From Clostridia bacterium (GTDB lineage: Bacteria; Bacillota; Clostridia; Oscillospirales; CAG-272): a stretch of 23,203 nucleotides of DNA. The notes below the pieces were generated by a model. That model saw only the letters and a program-made list of their open reading frames with translations, had not been told where the DNA came from and did not search any database. The stretch is from NCBI GenBank assembly GCA_900768535.1, contig CAAGDE010000027.1, forward strand, positions 1-23,203. The letters run 5' to 3'. Below, in pieces: positions 15,782 to 22,941 of this stretch; positions within the stretch are counted from its first letter, which is position 1, and the number at the start of each line of letters is the position of its first letter. The position numbers and the translations under genes were made by a program.

Positions 15782-17185
15782 ATGGCTGACGAAAAGACAA
15801 CCGAAGAAAAATTCGAACAACTGGCGGAACTGTTCCGAAGTCGGCAATATTCCTCCTTCATGCGTGCGATTGACGAGATGAACCGCGTGGACGCGGCGGA
15901 ATTTCTGACCTTCCTGGACCCCCGCAAGCAAACGGTGGTGTTCCGGATGCTGAAAAAGGATGCCGCGGCGGAGATTTTTGCCGAGCTCGACCCGGACATT
16001 CAGGAAAACATTGTGGAAACGCTCTCCGACCGCGAAATCGGCGACATTTTCAGGGAGCTGTATACCGATGACGCTGTGGATATGCTGGAGGAAATGCCTG
16101 CCAACGTGGTCAAGCGCGTCCTGAAAAACGCCGACCGGGAAACCCGCGCCGAGATCAACCGTTACCTCTCCTACCCGGAGGACAGCGCCGGGAGCGTCAT
16201 GACCAGCGAGTTCATCGATCTCAAAGCCGGCATGACCTGCGCGGAAGCCATTGCGCACATCCGCAAGACCGGTATCGACAAGGAAACGGTCTACGTTGCA
16301 TATGTCACGGACGGTCAGCGAATCCTGAAGGGCGTGGTGCCGCTCAAGCAGCTCCTGTTCGCCGCCCCCGATGAAAAGATCGGCGATATCATGGACAAAA
16401 ACGTGATCTTCGCGCATACGCACGACGACCGGGAGACCGTGGCAAACCTGATCTCTCACTATGACATGATCGCCCTGCCGATTGTGGACATGGAGGAGCG
16501 TTTGGTCGGCATTGTGACGGTCGACGACGCGCTGGACGTCCTGGAAGCCGAGGCAACCGAGGACATCGAAAAGATGGCGGCAATCCTGCCGAGTGATAAA
16601 TCCTACCTCAAAACAACGGTTTTCGAAACCTGGAAACAGCGCATTCCGTGGCTGCTGCTCCTGATGGTGTCGGCAACCTTCACCAGCACCATCATCACGC
16701 ACTACGAGACCGCCATCGGCGCTTACGCCATTCTGACCGCCTTCTTTCCCATGCTGATGGACACCGGCGGAAATGCCGGCGGGCAGACCTCGGTCACCAT
16801 CATCCGCGGACTTTCCCTGGGAGAGATCCGTCTGCGCGACATCTTCCGCATCCTGTGGAAGGAATTCCGCGTGGCGCTGATGTGCGGCGGAACCATTGCC
16901 GCGGCAACCTTTTTCAAGGTGTTTGCGGTGGATTTCCGCTTCCATGCGACCTCCATGCTGGAAAGCGGCGCCATCCAGAACAATCTGGTCATCTGCGCGG
17001 TGGTCTGCCTGACGGTGTTCTTTGCCATCGTCATTGCCAATATCGTCGGGACGCTGTTGCCGATCGGCGCCAAGCGGCTCGGCTTTGACCCCGCCGTCAT
17101 GGCAAGCCCCTTCATCACCACCATCGTTGATGCACTTGTCCTGATGATCTATTTTGCCATTGCGTCCATGATTCTCCCGCTCTGA
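15782..17185 (+). CDS. mgtE: Magnesium transporter MgtE
   Basis: MgtE is a dimeric Mg2+ channel of the inner membrane gated by cytoplasmic Mg2+. The 467-residue product has the N-terminal MgtE_N helical domain (about 1-125, including LDPDIQENIVETLSDREIG), a CBS pair (about 130-255, including AHTHDDRETVANLISHYDM and VGIVTVDDALDVLEAEATED), and five membrane spans after about residue 280. The pore-family signature MDTGGNAGGQTSVTIIRGLS is present. AAAGGAGGAT lies just before the start. The 68-bp gap from the phosphomutase gene holds no M-box riboswitch, so Mg control would act on the protein. Confidence 0.96.
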   Translation: MADEKTTEEKFEQLAELFRSRQYSSFMRAIDEMNRVDAAEFLTFLDPRKQTVVFRMLKKDAAAEIFAELDPDIQENIVETLSDREIGDIFRELYTDDAVDMLEEMPANVVKRVLKNADRETRAEINRYLSYPEDSAGSVMTSEFIDLKAGMTCAEAIAHIRKTGIDKETVYVAYVTDGQRILKGVVPLKQLLFAAPDEKIGDIMDKNVIFAHTHDDRETVANLISHYDMIALPIVDMEERLVGIVTVDDALDVLEAEATEDIEKMAAILPSDKSYLKTTVFETWKQRIPWLLLLMVSATFTSTIITHYETAIGAYAILTAFFPMLMDTGGNAGGQTSVTIIRGLSLGEIRLRDIFRILWKEFRVALMCGGTIAAATFFKVFAVDFRFHATSMLESGAIQNNLVICAVVCLTVFFAIVIANIVGTLLPIGAKRLGFDPAVMASPFITTIVDALVLMIYFAIASMILPL

Positions 17186-17255
17186 CCAAAGCCTGCGACA
17201 CCGTTCCGGACAGGCAGCTCCGCCATGCCGCAAGCATTCCCCGAAGGAGGCTCGT

Positions 17256-17858
17256 ATGAACAAAAAAATCCCGGCACATTTCCGGTTTGCGATTCTGCAC
17301 AGCGCATTTTGCCTGCTGACCCTGCGCTATTTCGTCTCGGTCTTTTCCGGCGCAATCAAGAGCCCCTGTATGCGGCTGGAGCAAACCGGCGCGGGCGCGG
17401 TTGCCCTGCGGTTCCATCCGGAGCTGCTGCAGCAGACACTCCCCTATTATCTGCCGGCGGCGGTGGCGGTGCTGTTCCCGGTGCTGCTCTCGCTGGCGGT
17501 CTGCATTGCGGACGGGCGGCGGGCTCTGACGAACCGACAGGGGCTCATTGCGTATTCCGCCATCGCCATCGGTGCCGCCGCAGAAATCGGCGCGCTCTGG
17601 CTCCTGGAAAACCGGATGTTCGGAGCCGACTCCGTCAACTTTGGTAAGCTGTCGCTGTCCTGCTTCCTGGAAGCCAAATACTACAGTCCCTTCGGCTTGT
17701 TCGGGGAGGACGGGATCGACCTGACCTTTCTGACCGCCTCGAATGCGTTTGACGGGGTCAAATATCTGATTCCCGCACTGATCCTCCTTCTGTCGCTGAT
17801 TTCGGTCGGGCTGTTCGCCGGAGCGGAACGCAGGAGGAAGCGGAAGGGCGGCATATGA
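17256..17858 (+). CDS. Unknown membrane protein, four predicted spans
   Basis: I do not recognise this 200-residue protein. It has about four hydrophobic segments, near residues 12-32, 62-86, 98-118 and 166-190. The stretch between the third and fourth spans (RMFGADSVNFGKLSLSCFLE and on) is probably outside, and the C-terminus is strongly basic (ERRRKRKGG), which suggests a cytoplasmic tail by the positive-inside rule. AAGGAGG precedes ATG 17256. Its stop overlaps the start of the next small membrane protein (ATGA), so the two are translated together and may form one complex. No enzymatic motif is visible. Confidence 0.8.
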   Translation: MNKKIPAHFRFAILHSAFCLLTLRYFVSVFSGAIKSPCMRLEQTGAGAVALRFHPELLQQTLPYYLPAAVAVLFPVLLSLAVCIADGRRALTNRQGLIAYSAIAIGAAAEIGALWLLENRMFGADSVNFGKLSLSCFLEAKYYSPFGLFGEDGIDLTFLTASNAFDGVKYLIPALILLLSLISVGLFAGAERRRKRKGGI

Positions 17859-18271
17859 GAAAGAAGTACATCACCGCCGGCGTATTTTGCGCCCTGATGC
17901 TGCTGACCGCTGTGTTTTTCCTGATTGCGGGAATCGATGTATACCGCACGGAGATGGAACAGTCCCCGAATGAATCTTTTGCGGGAATGGGTGCCGCGAT
18001 TCTCGCCGTCATCGGAATCTTTTTCCTCATTTGCGAGCTGAATTTGTTCGTCACGGTCTATTACTTTCTCTTTTCCCGCAAAACAACAGCAAGAACGGTG
18101 CTGAGCATTCTCTCCACCCTCACCCTGGTGCTGATCGGCATTTATGAGCCGGTATCGGAGGTCTGCACGGTGCTGCGGCGGTATGAAGCAATCATCTGCA
18201 TCTTGCTTGTTGCATACGTCCTGCTCCGGAGTATTTACTGGGTGGTGTGGGCGGTAACCGACAATCCGTAA
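17855..18271 (+). CDS. Unknown small membrane protein
   Basis: This 138-residue protein has four hydrophobic segments (about 7-27, 44-72, 78-98 and 110-132), a short basic N-terminus (MRKKY) and few charged residues otherwise. I recognise no family. The start overlaps the preceding stop codon by 4 bases, with AGGAGGAAGCGGAAGGG upstream inside the previous gene. The pairing of two short multi-span proteins fits a two-part membrane complex, which is inference only. Confidence 0.78.
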   Translation: MRKKYITAGVFCALMLLTAVFFLIAGIDVYRTEMEQSPNESFAGMGAAILAVIGIFFLICELNLFVTVYYFLFSRKTTARTVLSILSTLTLVLIGIYEPVSEVCTVLRRYEAIICILLVAYVLLRSIYWVVWAVTDNP

Positions 18272-18310
18272 GCTCCGCATAGCAAATCCAATTCCGGGAG
18301 GATAATCATC

Positions 18311-18943
18311 ATGAACGCGGAATTTCGCATCAACGGAACGCACCTGGAAACCGGGCGCCTGCTGCTCCGTCCCTTCCGGCAATCGGACTTGGACGATTTT
18401 TACGAATACGCCTCGGTGGAGGGCGTTGGAGAGATGGCAGGCTGGCGGCACCATGAAAACCGCGAAAAATCGCAGGAGATTCTGGATCGGTTCATCCGGG
18501 AGGACAAGGTCTTTGCCGTCTGCCTGCGGGAGAGTGGCAAGGTCATCGGTTCGCTCGGCGTGGAGCAGTACGGCATGGAAGACAAGCTGACCGAATTCGA
18601 CGGCTACCGCGGCAGGGAGATCGGCTACGTGCTGTCAAAGGATTTTTGGGGCAAGGGACTGATGCCGGAAGCGGTCCGCGCCGTCATCGACTACCTCTTC
18701 GGCGTGCAGAATCTGGACTTTCTCCTCTGCGGCTATTACAATTTCAACAGCCAGTCCCGGCGGGTGCAGGAAAAATGCGGCTTCCGCCCCTACCGCAAAC
18801 TGGTCATGGACACCCGGATGGGAACCAGGGAGCCAGGCACGCTGAACCTGCTGGTCAATCCCGCCAAAGCCATCTGTTTCCGGTTTTCCCACCCGGAAAC
18901 GCTGGTTTGGGAGAAAAATACAGAAACGGAGGCATCCCCGTGA
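18311..18943 (+). CDS. GNAT family N-acetyltransferase (RimJ/RimL type)
   Basis: This 210-residue acetyl-CoA-dependent acetyltransferase resembles the RimJ/RimL group that modifies N-terminal or small-molecule amines. The opening LETGRLLLRPFRQSDLDDF is typical, FAVCLRESGKVIGSLGV is the central strand pair, and IGYVLSKDFWGKGLMPEAV is the acetyl-CoA-binding motif A region. NSQSRRVQEKCGFRPYRKL is the usual C-terminal block. GGGAGGAT (18296 onward) precedes the ATG. The substrate is unknown. Its stop (TGA) overlaps a GTG start of the decayed esterase gene that follows. Confidence 0.92.
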   Translation: MNAEFRINGTHLETGRLLLRPFRQSDLDDFYEYASVEGVGEMAGWRHHENREKSQEILDRFIREDKVFAVCLRESGKVIGSLGVEQYGMEDKLTEFDGYRGREIGYVLSKDFWGKGLMPEAVRAVIDYLFGVQNLDFLLCGYYNFNSQSRRVQEKCGFRPYRKLVMDTRMGTREPGTLNLLVNPAKAICFRFSHPETLVWEKNTETEASP

Positions 18944-19229
18944 AACTCCGAATTGCCGGTCTGCCCGCATTGCTCCTGCTGATGTGAAAAATCTGCCGGA
19001 GTATGTCGGAAAGCTGAAATCCGTTCCTGTTTGGGCGTTCGTCGGGTCTGCCGACACAATCGTCCCGCCCGACTCCTCTATTGCCTTTGTTGACGCGCTG
19101 AAAGCCGCCGGCGGCAATGCACGGATCACGGTCTTTGACGGTGACGACCATTTCTCCGTTTCCGCGCTGACCTACACCGACAGCGCAATTTCCCTGACAG
19201 ACTGGCTCATCGGAAAAGCCGGAAGCTGA
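18940..19229 (+). pseudogene. Exported esterase (alpha/beta hydrolase) with internal deletion
   Basis: A GTG start at 18940 with GGAGG (18928-18932) in front encodes a signal-peptide-like MKLRIAGLPALLLLM, then stops at TGA 18985. In another frame, 18984-19229 encodes the C-terminal part of a carboxylesterase/phospholipase-type alpha/beta hydrolase: SVPVWAFVGSADTIVPPDSS (acid Asp), then FVDALKAAGG, and FDGDDHFSVSALTY (catalytic His). The nucleophile-Ser half is absent. The simplest reading is an internal deletion that fused the secretion signal to the C-terminal end out of frame. The 81-residue fragment has no ribosome binding site of its own. A new short protein is possible but unlikely. Confidence 0.82.
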
Positions 19230-19288
19230 TATTCCGGCAAAAAGAATCCGCGAAGGATTCCGCGCCGTATTCCTTCCAAACAGCATTC

Positions 19289-19315
19289 AATCCCTGCTTT
19301 TGCAGGGATTTTTTT
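19289..19315 (+). terminator. Rho-independent terminator
   Basis: A 9-bp perfect stem AATCCCTGC / GCAGGGATT with a TTTT loop is followed by TTTTT and then CGTTTT. It closes the transcript that holds the phosphomutase, mgtE, GNAT and esterase remnants. Confidence 0.9.
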
Positions 19316-19349
19316 CGTTTTATCGACAGCGTACCTGCATTTTTGACAA

Positions 19350-19410
19350 CTCTACGCAGAGTAGAGTGCCATTCTACCGGTTGTAGAACGGTAGAATCGG
19401 AGCTGTAGAG
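19350..19410 (+). promoter_or_regulatory. Phased palindromic operator array (YTCTAC-N5-GTAGAR)
   Basis: Two perfect palindromic sites, CTCTACGCAGAGTAGAG (19350-19366) and TTCTACCGGTTGTAGAA (19372-19388), share 6-bp half sites and a 5-bp spacer, and their centres are 22 bp apart. A third half site GTAGAG (19405-19410) continues the same 22-bp phase (starts at 19361, 19383 and 19405). The array ends 20 bp upstream of the -35 box at 19431, where an activator would bind. I do not recognise the regulator. Confidence 0.75.
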
Positions 19411-19430
19411 CAGAGGGGGCGGAGAATAGG

Positions 19431-19459
19431 TTGTTCTATCGGCGACTGTGCGGTATAAT
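19431..19459 (+). promoter_or_regulatory. Promoter of the acyltransferase-GT8 operon
   Basis: A perfect -10 TATAAT (19454-19459) is paired with a poor -35 TTGTTC (19431-19436) over a 17-bp spacer. The weak -35 with operators just upstream fits a promoter that needs an activator. The start should fall near 19466, about 43 nt before ATG 19509. Confidence 0.82.
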
Positions 19460-19508
19460 AGGTGCAGAACAGGCGCCGCAACCGGTGCCGCGACAAAAAG
19501 GAGCCACC

Positions 19509-20315
19509 ATGACAACCGACATCCGCAAAACGCAGACCCGCTACTACACCAACGAGCGGACCGAGGACTTTTCCGGTATCGTCCGGACACCCATCCGCAT
19601 TGACGGTTCCTATCGGTACCTCCGTAAAAATCCGATATGGAAGCTGGCGGAATTCCTGGTCTACCGCGTCATCATGACCCCGGTCGCCTTCCTTTGGTGC
19701 AAAATCAAATATCACGCCCGCATCATCGGCAGGGAAAAGCTGAAAGCCTGCGGAAAATTCGGCTATTTCCTTTACGGCAACCACACACTGATGGACGGTG
19801 ACGCCTTTCTTCCCTCCCTCTGCGCATTCCCGAAGAAAACAAAGGTCGTCGTCAATGCCGACAATCTTTCGGTGCCGATCACCAAAACCTGGATTGAGCT
19901 GTCCGGTGCCGTTCCGGTGCCAAACGAGCTGTCCGGCACGCGTCCCTTCCTCAATGCGCTGGAAAAGCACACCCTGCTCGGTCACGCGGTGACAATCTAC
20001 CCGGAGGCGCATCTCTGGCCCTACTGTTCCTTCATCCGCGACTATCTCGCCGACGCCTTCCGCTATCCCGTCCGGTTCGGAATGCCGTCCTTTTCCATGA
20101 CGGTGGTTCATCGCAAGCCGGAGAATCCGAAGCGGAAGCACCCCGACATCACGGTCTACATTGACGGTCCGTTTTACGCCGATTCCACGCTTCCCGACCG
20201 TGCGCAGGCGCGGGATCTGCGGAATCGGATCCACGCGGTCATGACCGGGCACGCAAAGGAATCGGACTATGAAAAAATCCGCTACGTCAGACGCACGGAG
20301 GACGAACATGAATAG
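19509..20315 (+). CDS. PlsC-like lysophospholipid acyltransferase, variant motif
   Basis: This is a 268-residue acyltransferase-like protein of the PlsC superfamily, which acylates glycerol-phosphate or glycolipid hydroxyls at the membrane. A hydrophobic span lies at about 47-66. The motif-I region reads GNHTLMDGDAF: His92 is followed by Asp95 and Asp98, so the spacing is HX2D or HX5D instead of the usual HX4D. The motif-III region is VTIYPEAHLWPY (residues 161-172). ATG 19509 has AAAAGGAG upstream; a 26-codon upstream extension would start inside the promoter and is rejected. It is the first gene of a four-gene operon. Substrate is unknown. Confidence 0.88.
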   Translation: MTTDIRKTQTRYYTNERTEDFSGIVRTPIRIDGSYRYLRKNPIWKLAEFLVYRVIMTPVAFLWCKIKYHARIIGREKLKACGKFGYFLYGNHTLMDGDAFLPSLCAFPKKTKVVVNADNLSVPITKTWIELSGAVPVPNELSGTRPFLNALEKHTLLGHAVTIYPEAHLWPYCSFIRDYLADAFRYPVRFGMPSFSMTVVHRKPENPKRKHPDITVYIDGPFYADSTLPDRAQARDLRNRIHAVMTGHAKESDYEKIRYVRRTEDEHE

Positions 20316-21147
20316 GATTTCCGTTTTGCTCTGCGGCAATGCAGGCGTTTTTGACGGCATGGTCATCTGCACGCTGTCGATCGTCAAATATCACCGCGCG
20401 CCGCTTGACCTGTACGTTTTCACCATGGATCTCTCCGACATCGATCCCGCATACCGACCCGTGACGGCGGAGCAGTGCGCGCTGCTGGCTTCCGTCCTCC
20501 GCGCGGCAAATCCCGCCAGCCGTGTCCGCTCGGTCGATTGCCGCGCCTACTATCTGGAAACGCTTGCAAACGCGCCGAATCAGAACACGCAGTACACGCC
20601 CTACTCCTTCCTGCGGCTGTATGCCGACCGCGTCCCGGAAATGCCGCCGAAGCTGATCTATCTTGACACCGACACGGTGCTCTGCGATGACATTGCAAAG
20701 CTGTGGGCGCAGGACACGGGGCGTGCGGAATTCGGCGCGGTGCGGGACTACTACGGCTGCCGCTTTTTCGGAATCAACTATCTGAATTCCGGTGTTCTGC
20801 TGCTGAATCTGCCGCGCATCCGGGAAACGGGGCTGTTCCGCCGGGCGCTGGCGCTCTGCCGCGAGAAGAAGATCTTTCTTGCCGACCAGACCGCGCTGAA
20901 CCGTCTTGCAAAGAAAAAGAAGGTACTTCCCCGCCGCTTCAACGAACAGCACCGCCGGCGCGCCGATACGGTCATCCGCCACTTTTCCATGGCAATCCTG
21001 TGGTTCCCGCGCTTCCACACGCGCAACATCAAGCCCTGGCAGGTCGACGCGCTCCACGGCACGCTGGGCATTTACGATTTCGACGATATCCTCACCCAAT
21101 GGCAGTCACTGACCGCCGCACCCAACACAAAGGAGAATATACAATGA
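20308..21147 (+). CDS. Glycosyltransferase family 8 protein (first)
   Basis: This 279-residue retaining glycosyltransferase of family GT8 uses a UDP-sugar and a divalent metal. Motifs are the N-terminal nucleotide-binding strand RISVLLCGNAGVFDGM, the central YTPYSFLRLYADRVP, the metal-binding KLIYLDTDTVLCDD (DTD), and YLNSGVLLLNL followed by LADQTALNRL. The start ATG 20308 overlaps the end of the acyltransferase gene by 8 bp, with ACGGAGGACG upstream. Its stop overlaps the next start (ATGA). The presence of two GT8s in a row suggests stepwise addition of two sugars. Confidence 0.93.
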   Translation: MNRISVLLCGNAGVFDGMVICTLSIVKYHRAPLDLYVFTMDLSDIDPAYRPVTAEQCALLASVLRAANPASRVRSVDCRAYYLETLANAPNQNTQYTPYSFLRLYADRVPEMPPKLIYLDTDTVLCDDIAKLWAQDTGRAEFGAVRDYYGCRFFGINYLNSGVLLLNLPRIRETGLFRRALALCREKKIFLADQTALNRLAKKKKVLPRRFNEQHRRRADTVIRHFSMAILWFPRFHTRNIKPWQVDALHGTLGIYDFDDILTQWQSLTAAPNTKENIQ

Positions 21148-22121
21148 ACAATCCAACCATCGTTCCGGTTTTCTTTTCCTGTGACGACAACTATCTGCCC
21201 TTTCTCTCGGTCGCCCTGCGGTCGATGATCGACAACCTGGGGAACAACACCGTCTGCCGCGTTCACGTTCTCAACGACGGACTTTGCGAGGAGGGCAAGG
21301 CGCGCCTGCTTGCCATGCAGACCGACCGTGTGACCCTGGAATTTGTCGACGTTCGCCCGCAGATCGCACCGATTCTGGACGATCTGAAGCTGCGCGACTA
21401 CTACACGCCCTCCATCTACTATCGCCTGTTCATCCCCACGCTGTTCCCGCAGTACCGAAAGGCGATCTATCTTGATGCCGACATTGCGGTAAACGGCGAC
21501 ATCACCGCGCTTTACAACACGCCGCTCGGTGATCATCTGGTCGGCGCGATTCCGGATGCGATCATCGAAAGCCACGAGGACTTCCGGCTTTACGCAGAGG
21601 GCGGGCTCGGCATCCCCTATCAGCGCTATTTCAACTCCGGCGTTCTGCTGATGAACCTGGAGCAGTTCCGCCTGCAGGGCATCCGCGAGCGCTTTACCCA
21701 CCTGCTGGGAACCTACCGCTTTGACACGATCTGCCCCGACCAGGACTATCTGAACGCGCTCTGCTACGGGCAGGTGCTGTATCTGGATCGCGGCTGGAAC
21801 AAGATGTCAATCGACAAAAACTATCCGGGGCTCCCCCCGCTGATTCACTATAATATGTTTTTCAAGCCGTGGCAGTACGATGACATTTCCTATGGCGAAA
21901 TTTTCTGGGCTTACGCAGAAAAAACCGCCTACCGTGACGACATCCGCGCCATCCGCCGGGCGTTCGGGCTGAAGGATCGGCTCGCCCAGCTTTCCGCGAA
22001 CAGCGCCCTGCACCGGAACGCGCGCCGCATTGCGCTCTCCCCTGTCAATTTCCGGACGGTTCTGCGCCCCGAAACGGTCGCCTTCCCAATCCCGGAGAGA
22101 GTCGGTGCATATGAGATCTGA
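21144..22121 (+). CDS. Glycosyltransferase family 8 protein (second)
   Basis: This is a 325-residue GT8 glycosyltransferase, related to but clearly different from the gene before it. It opens with IVPVFFSCDDNYLPFLSVAL, has YTPSIYYRLFIPTLFPQY before the metal-binding KAIYLDADIAVNGDI (DAD), then QRYFNSGVLLMNLEQF, CPDQDYLNAL and the C-terminal IHYNMFFKPW, where the His is the usual late metal ligand. The form is that of LgtC/GspA-like GT8s. AAAGGAG (21129-21135) precedes ATG 21144; a much longer reading from 20703 overlaps the first GT8 in another frame and is rejected. The last 11 bases overlap the next gene. Confidence 0.94.
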   Translation: MNNPTIVPVFFSCDDNYLPFLSVALRSMIDNLGNNTVCRVHVLNDGLCEEGKARLLAMQTDRVTLEFVDVRPQIAPILDDLKLRDYYTPSIYYRLFIPTLFPQYRKAIYLDADIAVNGDITALYNTPLGDHLVGAIPDAIIESHEDFRLYAEGGLGIPYQRYFNSGVLLMNLEQFRLQGIRERFTHLLGTYRFDTICPDQDYLNALCYGQVLYLDRGWNKMSIDKNYPGLPPLIHYNMFFKPWQYDDISYGEIFWAYAEKTAYRDDIRAIRRAFGLKDRLAQLSANSALHRNARRIALSPVNFRTVLRPETVAFPIPERVGAYEI

Positions 22122-22941
22122 CCGAAAACGCGCCGCGGCACGGGCAGAGCGGGAAGCGGTTCTTTGCAGGATCGCGGCACTGGAGGCGGCAGGCGGAGAC
22201 AGCTTTTTTACGGATGTTGAGTCCGACCCTCCGGGGCACCCGCTGGCGCCGGACGAGGTGGACTATCTGCAGGCGCGCCCCTCCAACCGGATCAAGTCCT
22301 TTTTCGCGCGGCGGCTGGCGGATCTGCTGCTATTGCACTGCGGGCGGGATCTGCGCATCACGCTGGAGGGGACGGAAAATCTCCGGGCACTTCCGCGGGA
22401 CGGCGGCGCGATTCTCACGTCCAATCATTTTTCAAAATTCGAAAGCCTGTGCGTGCAGAAGGCGGCAAAAAAAGTCCCCGGACGGCACCGCTTCTGGCGG
22501 GTCATCAAGGGGAATAACGTCTTCATTCCTGGGCTGATCGGCTTTCTGATGCGGCATTGCGACACCCTGCCGCTCTCCACCAACCTGCGGACCCAGCGCC
22601 TGTTTGCAGAGAGCCTGACGCAGATTCTGCACGCCGGGGGACTGGTGCTGATCTACCCGGAGCAGGCGATGTGGTGGAACTACCGCAAGCCCCGCCCGCA
22701 CAAGCCCGGCGCGTACTTCTACGCGGCAAAAAACAACGTGCCGATCGTCCCGCTGTTCGTGACCATGCAGGATCAACCCGGACGAACGGACGCCGCCGGC
22801 TTCCCCAAGCAGGCATACACCGTGCATATCCTCCCCCCCATCTACCCCGACCCGACCAAATCCCTGCGCGAAAACGAGCAGGCGATGATGCAGAAAAATC
22901 AGGAGCTTTGCACGGAAACGTATACAAAGGTATACGGTTAA
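22111..22941 (+). CDS. PlsC-like acyltransferase (second), variant motif
   Basis: This 276-residue acyltransferase-like protein of the PlsC superfamily has a charged, basic N-terminal lead of about 60 residues and no clear transmembrane span. Motif I reads SNHFSKFES, with His106 and Glu111, so the expected Asp of HX4D is Glu. Motif II is less clear (PGRHRFWRVIKGN). Motif III is LVLIYPEQAMWWNYRKPRP (179-197), close in form to the YPEAHLW of the first acyltransferase in this operon, so the two belong to the same branch. ATG 22111 lies within the end of the GT8 gene, with GGAGAGAG upstream. Repeat D follows directly after the stop codon. Confidence 0.88.
   Translation: MRSDRKRAAARAEREAVLCRIAALEAAGGDSFFTDVESDPPGHPLAPDEVDYLQARPSNRIKSFFARRLADLLLLHCGRDLRITLEGTENLRALPRDGGAILTSNHFSKFESLCVQKAAKKVPGRHRFWRVIKGNNVFIPGLIGFLMRHCDTLPLSTNLRTQRLFAESLTQILHAGGLVLIYPEQAMWWNYRKPRPHKPGAYFYAAKNNVPIVPLFVTMQDQPGRTDAAGFPKQAYTVHILPPIYPDPTKSLRENEQAMMQKNQELCTETYTKVYG

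Noticed and set aside
19350..19410. CRISPR-like short repeat array.
   Set aside because: The repeats are 17-bp palindromes with 5-bp gaps and no spacers, and no cas genes are near; an operator array fits better.
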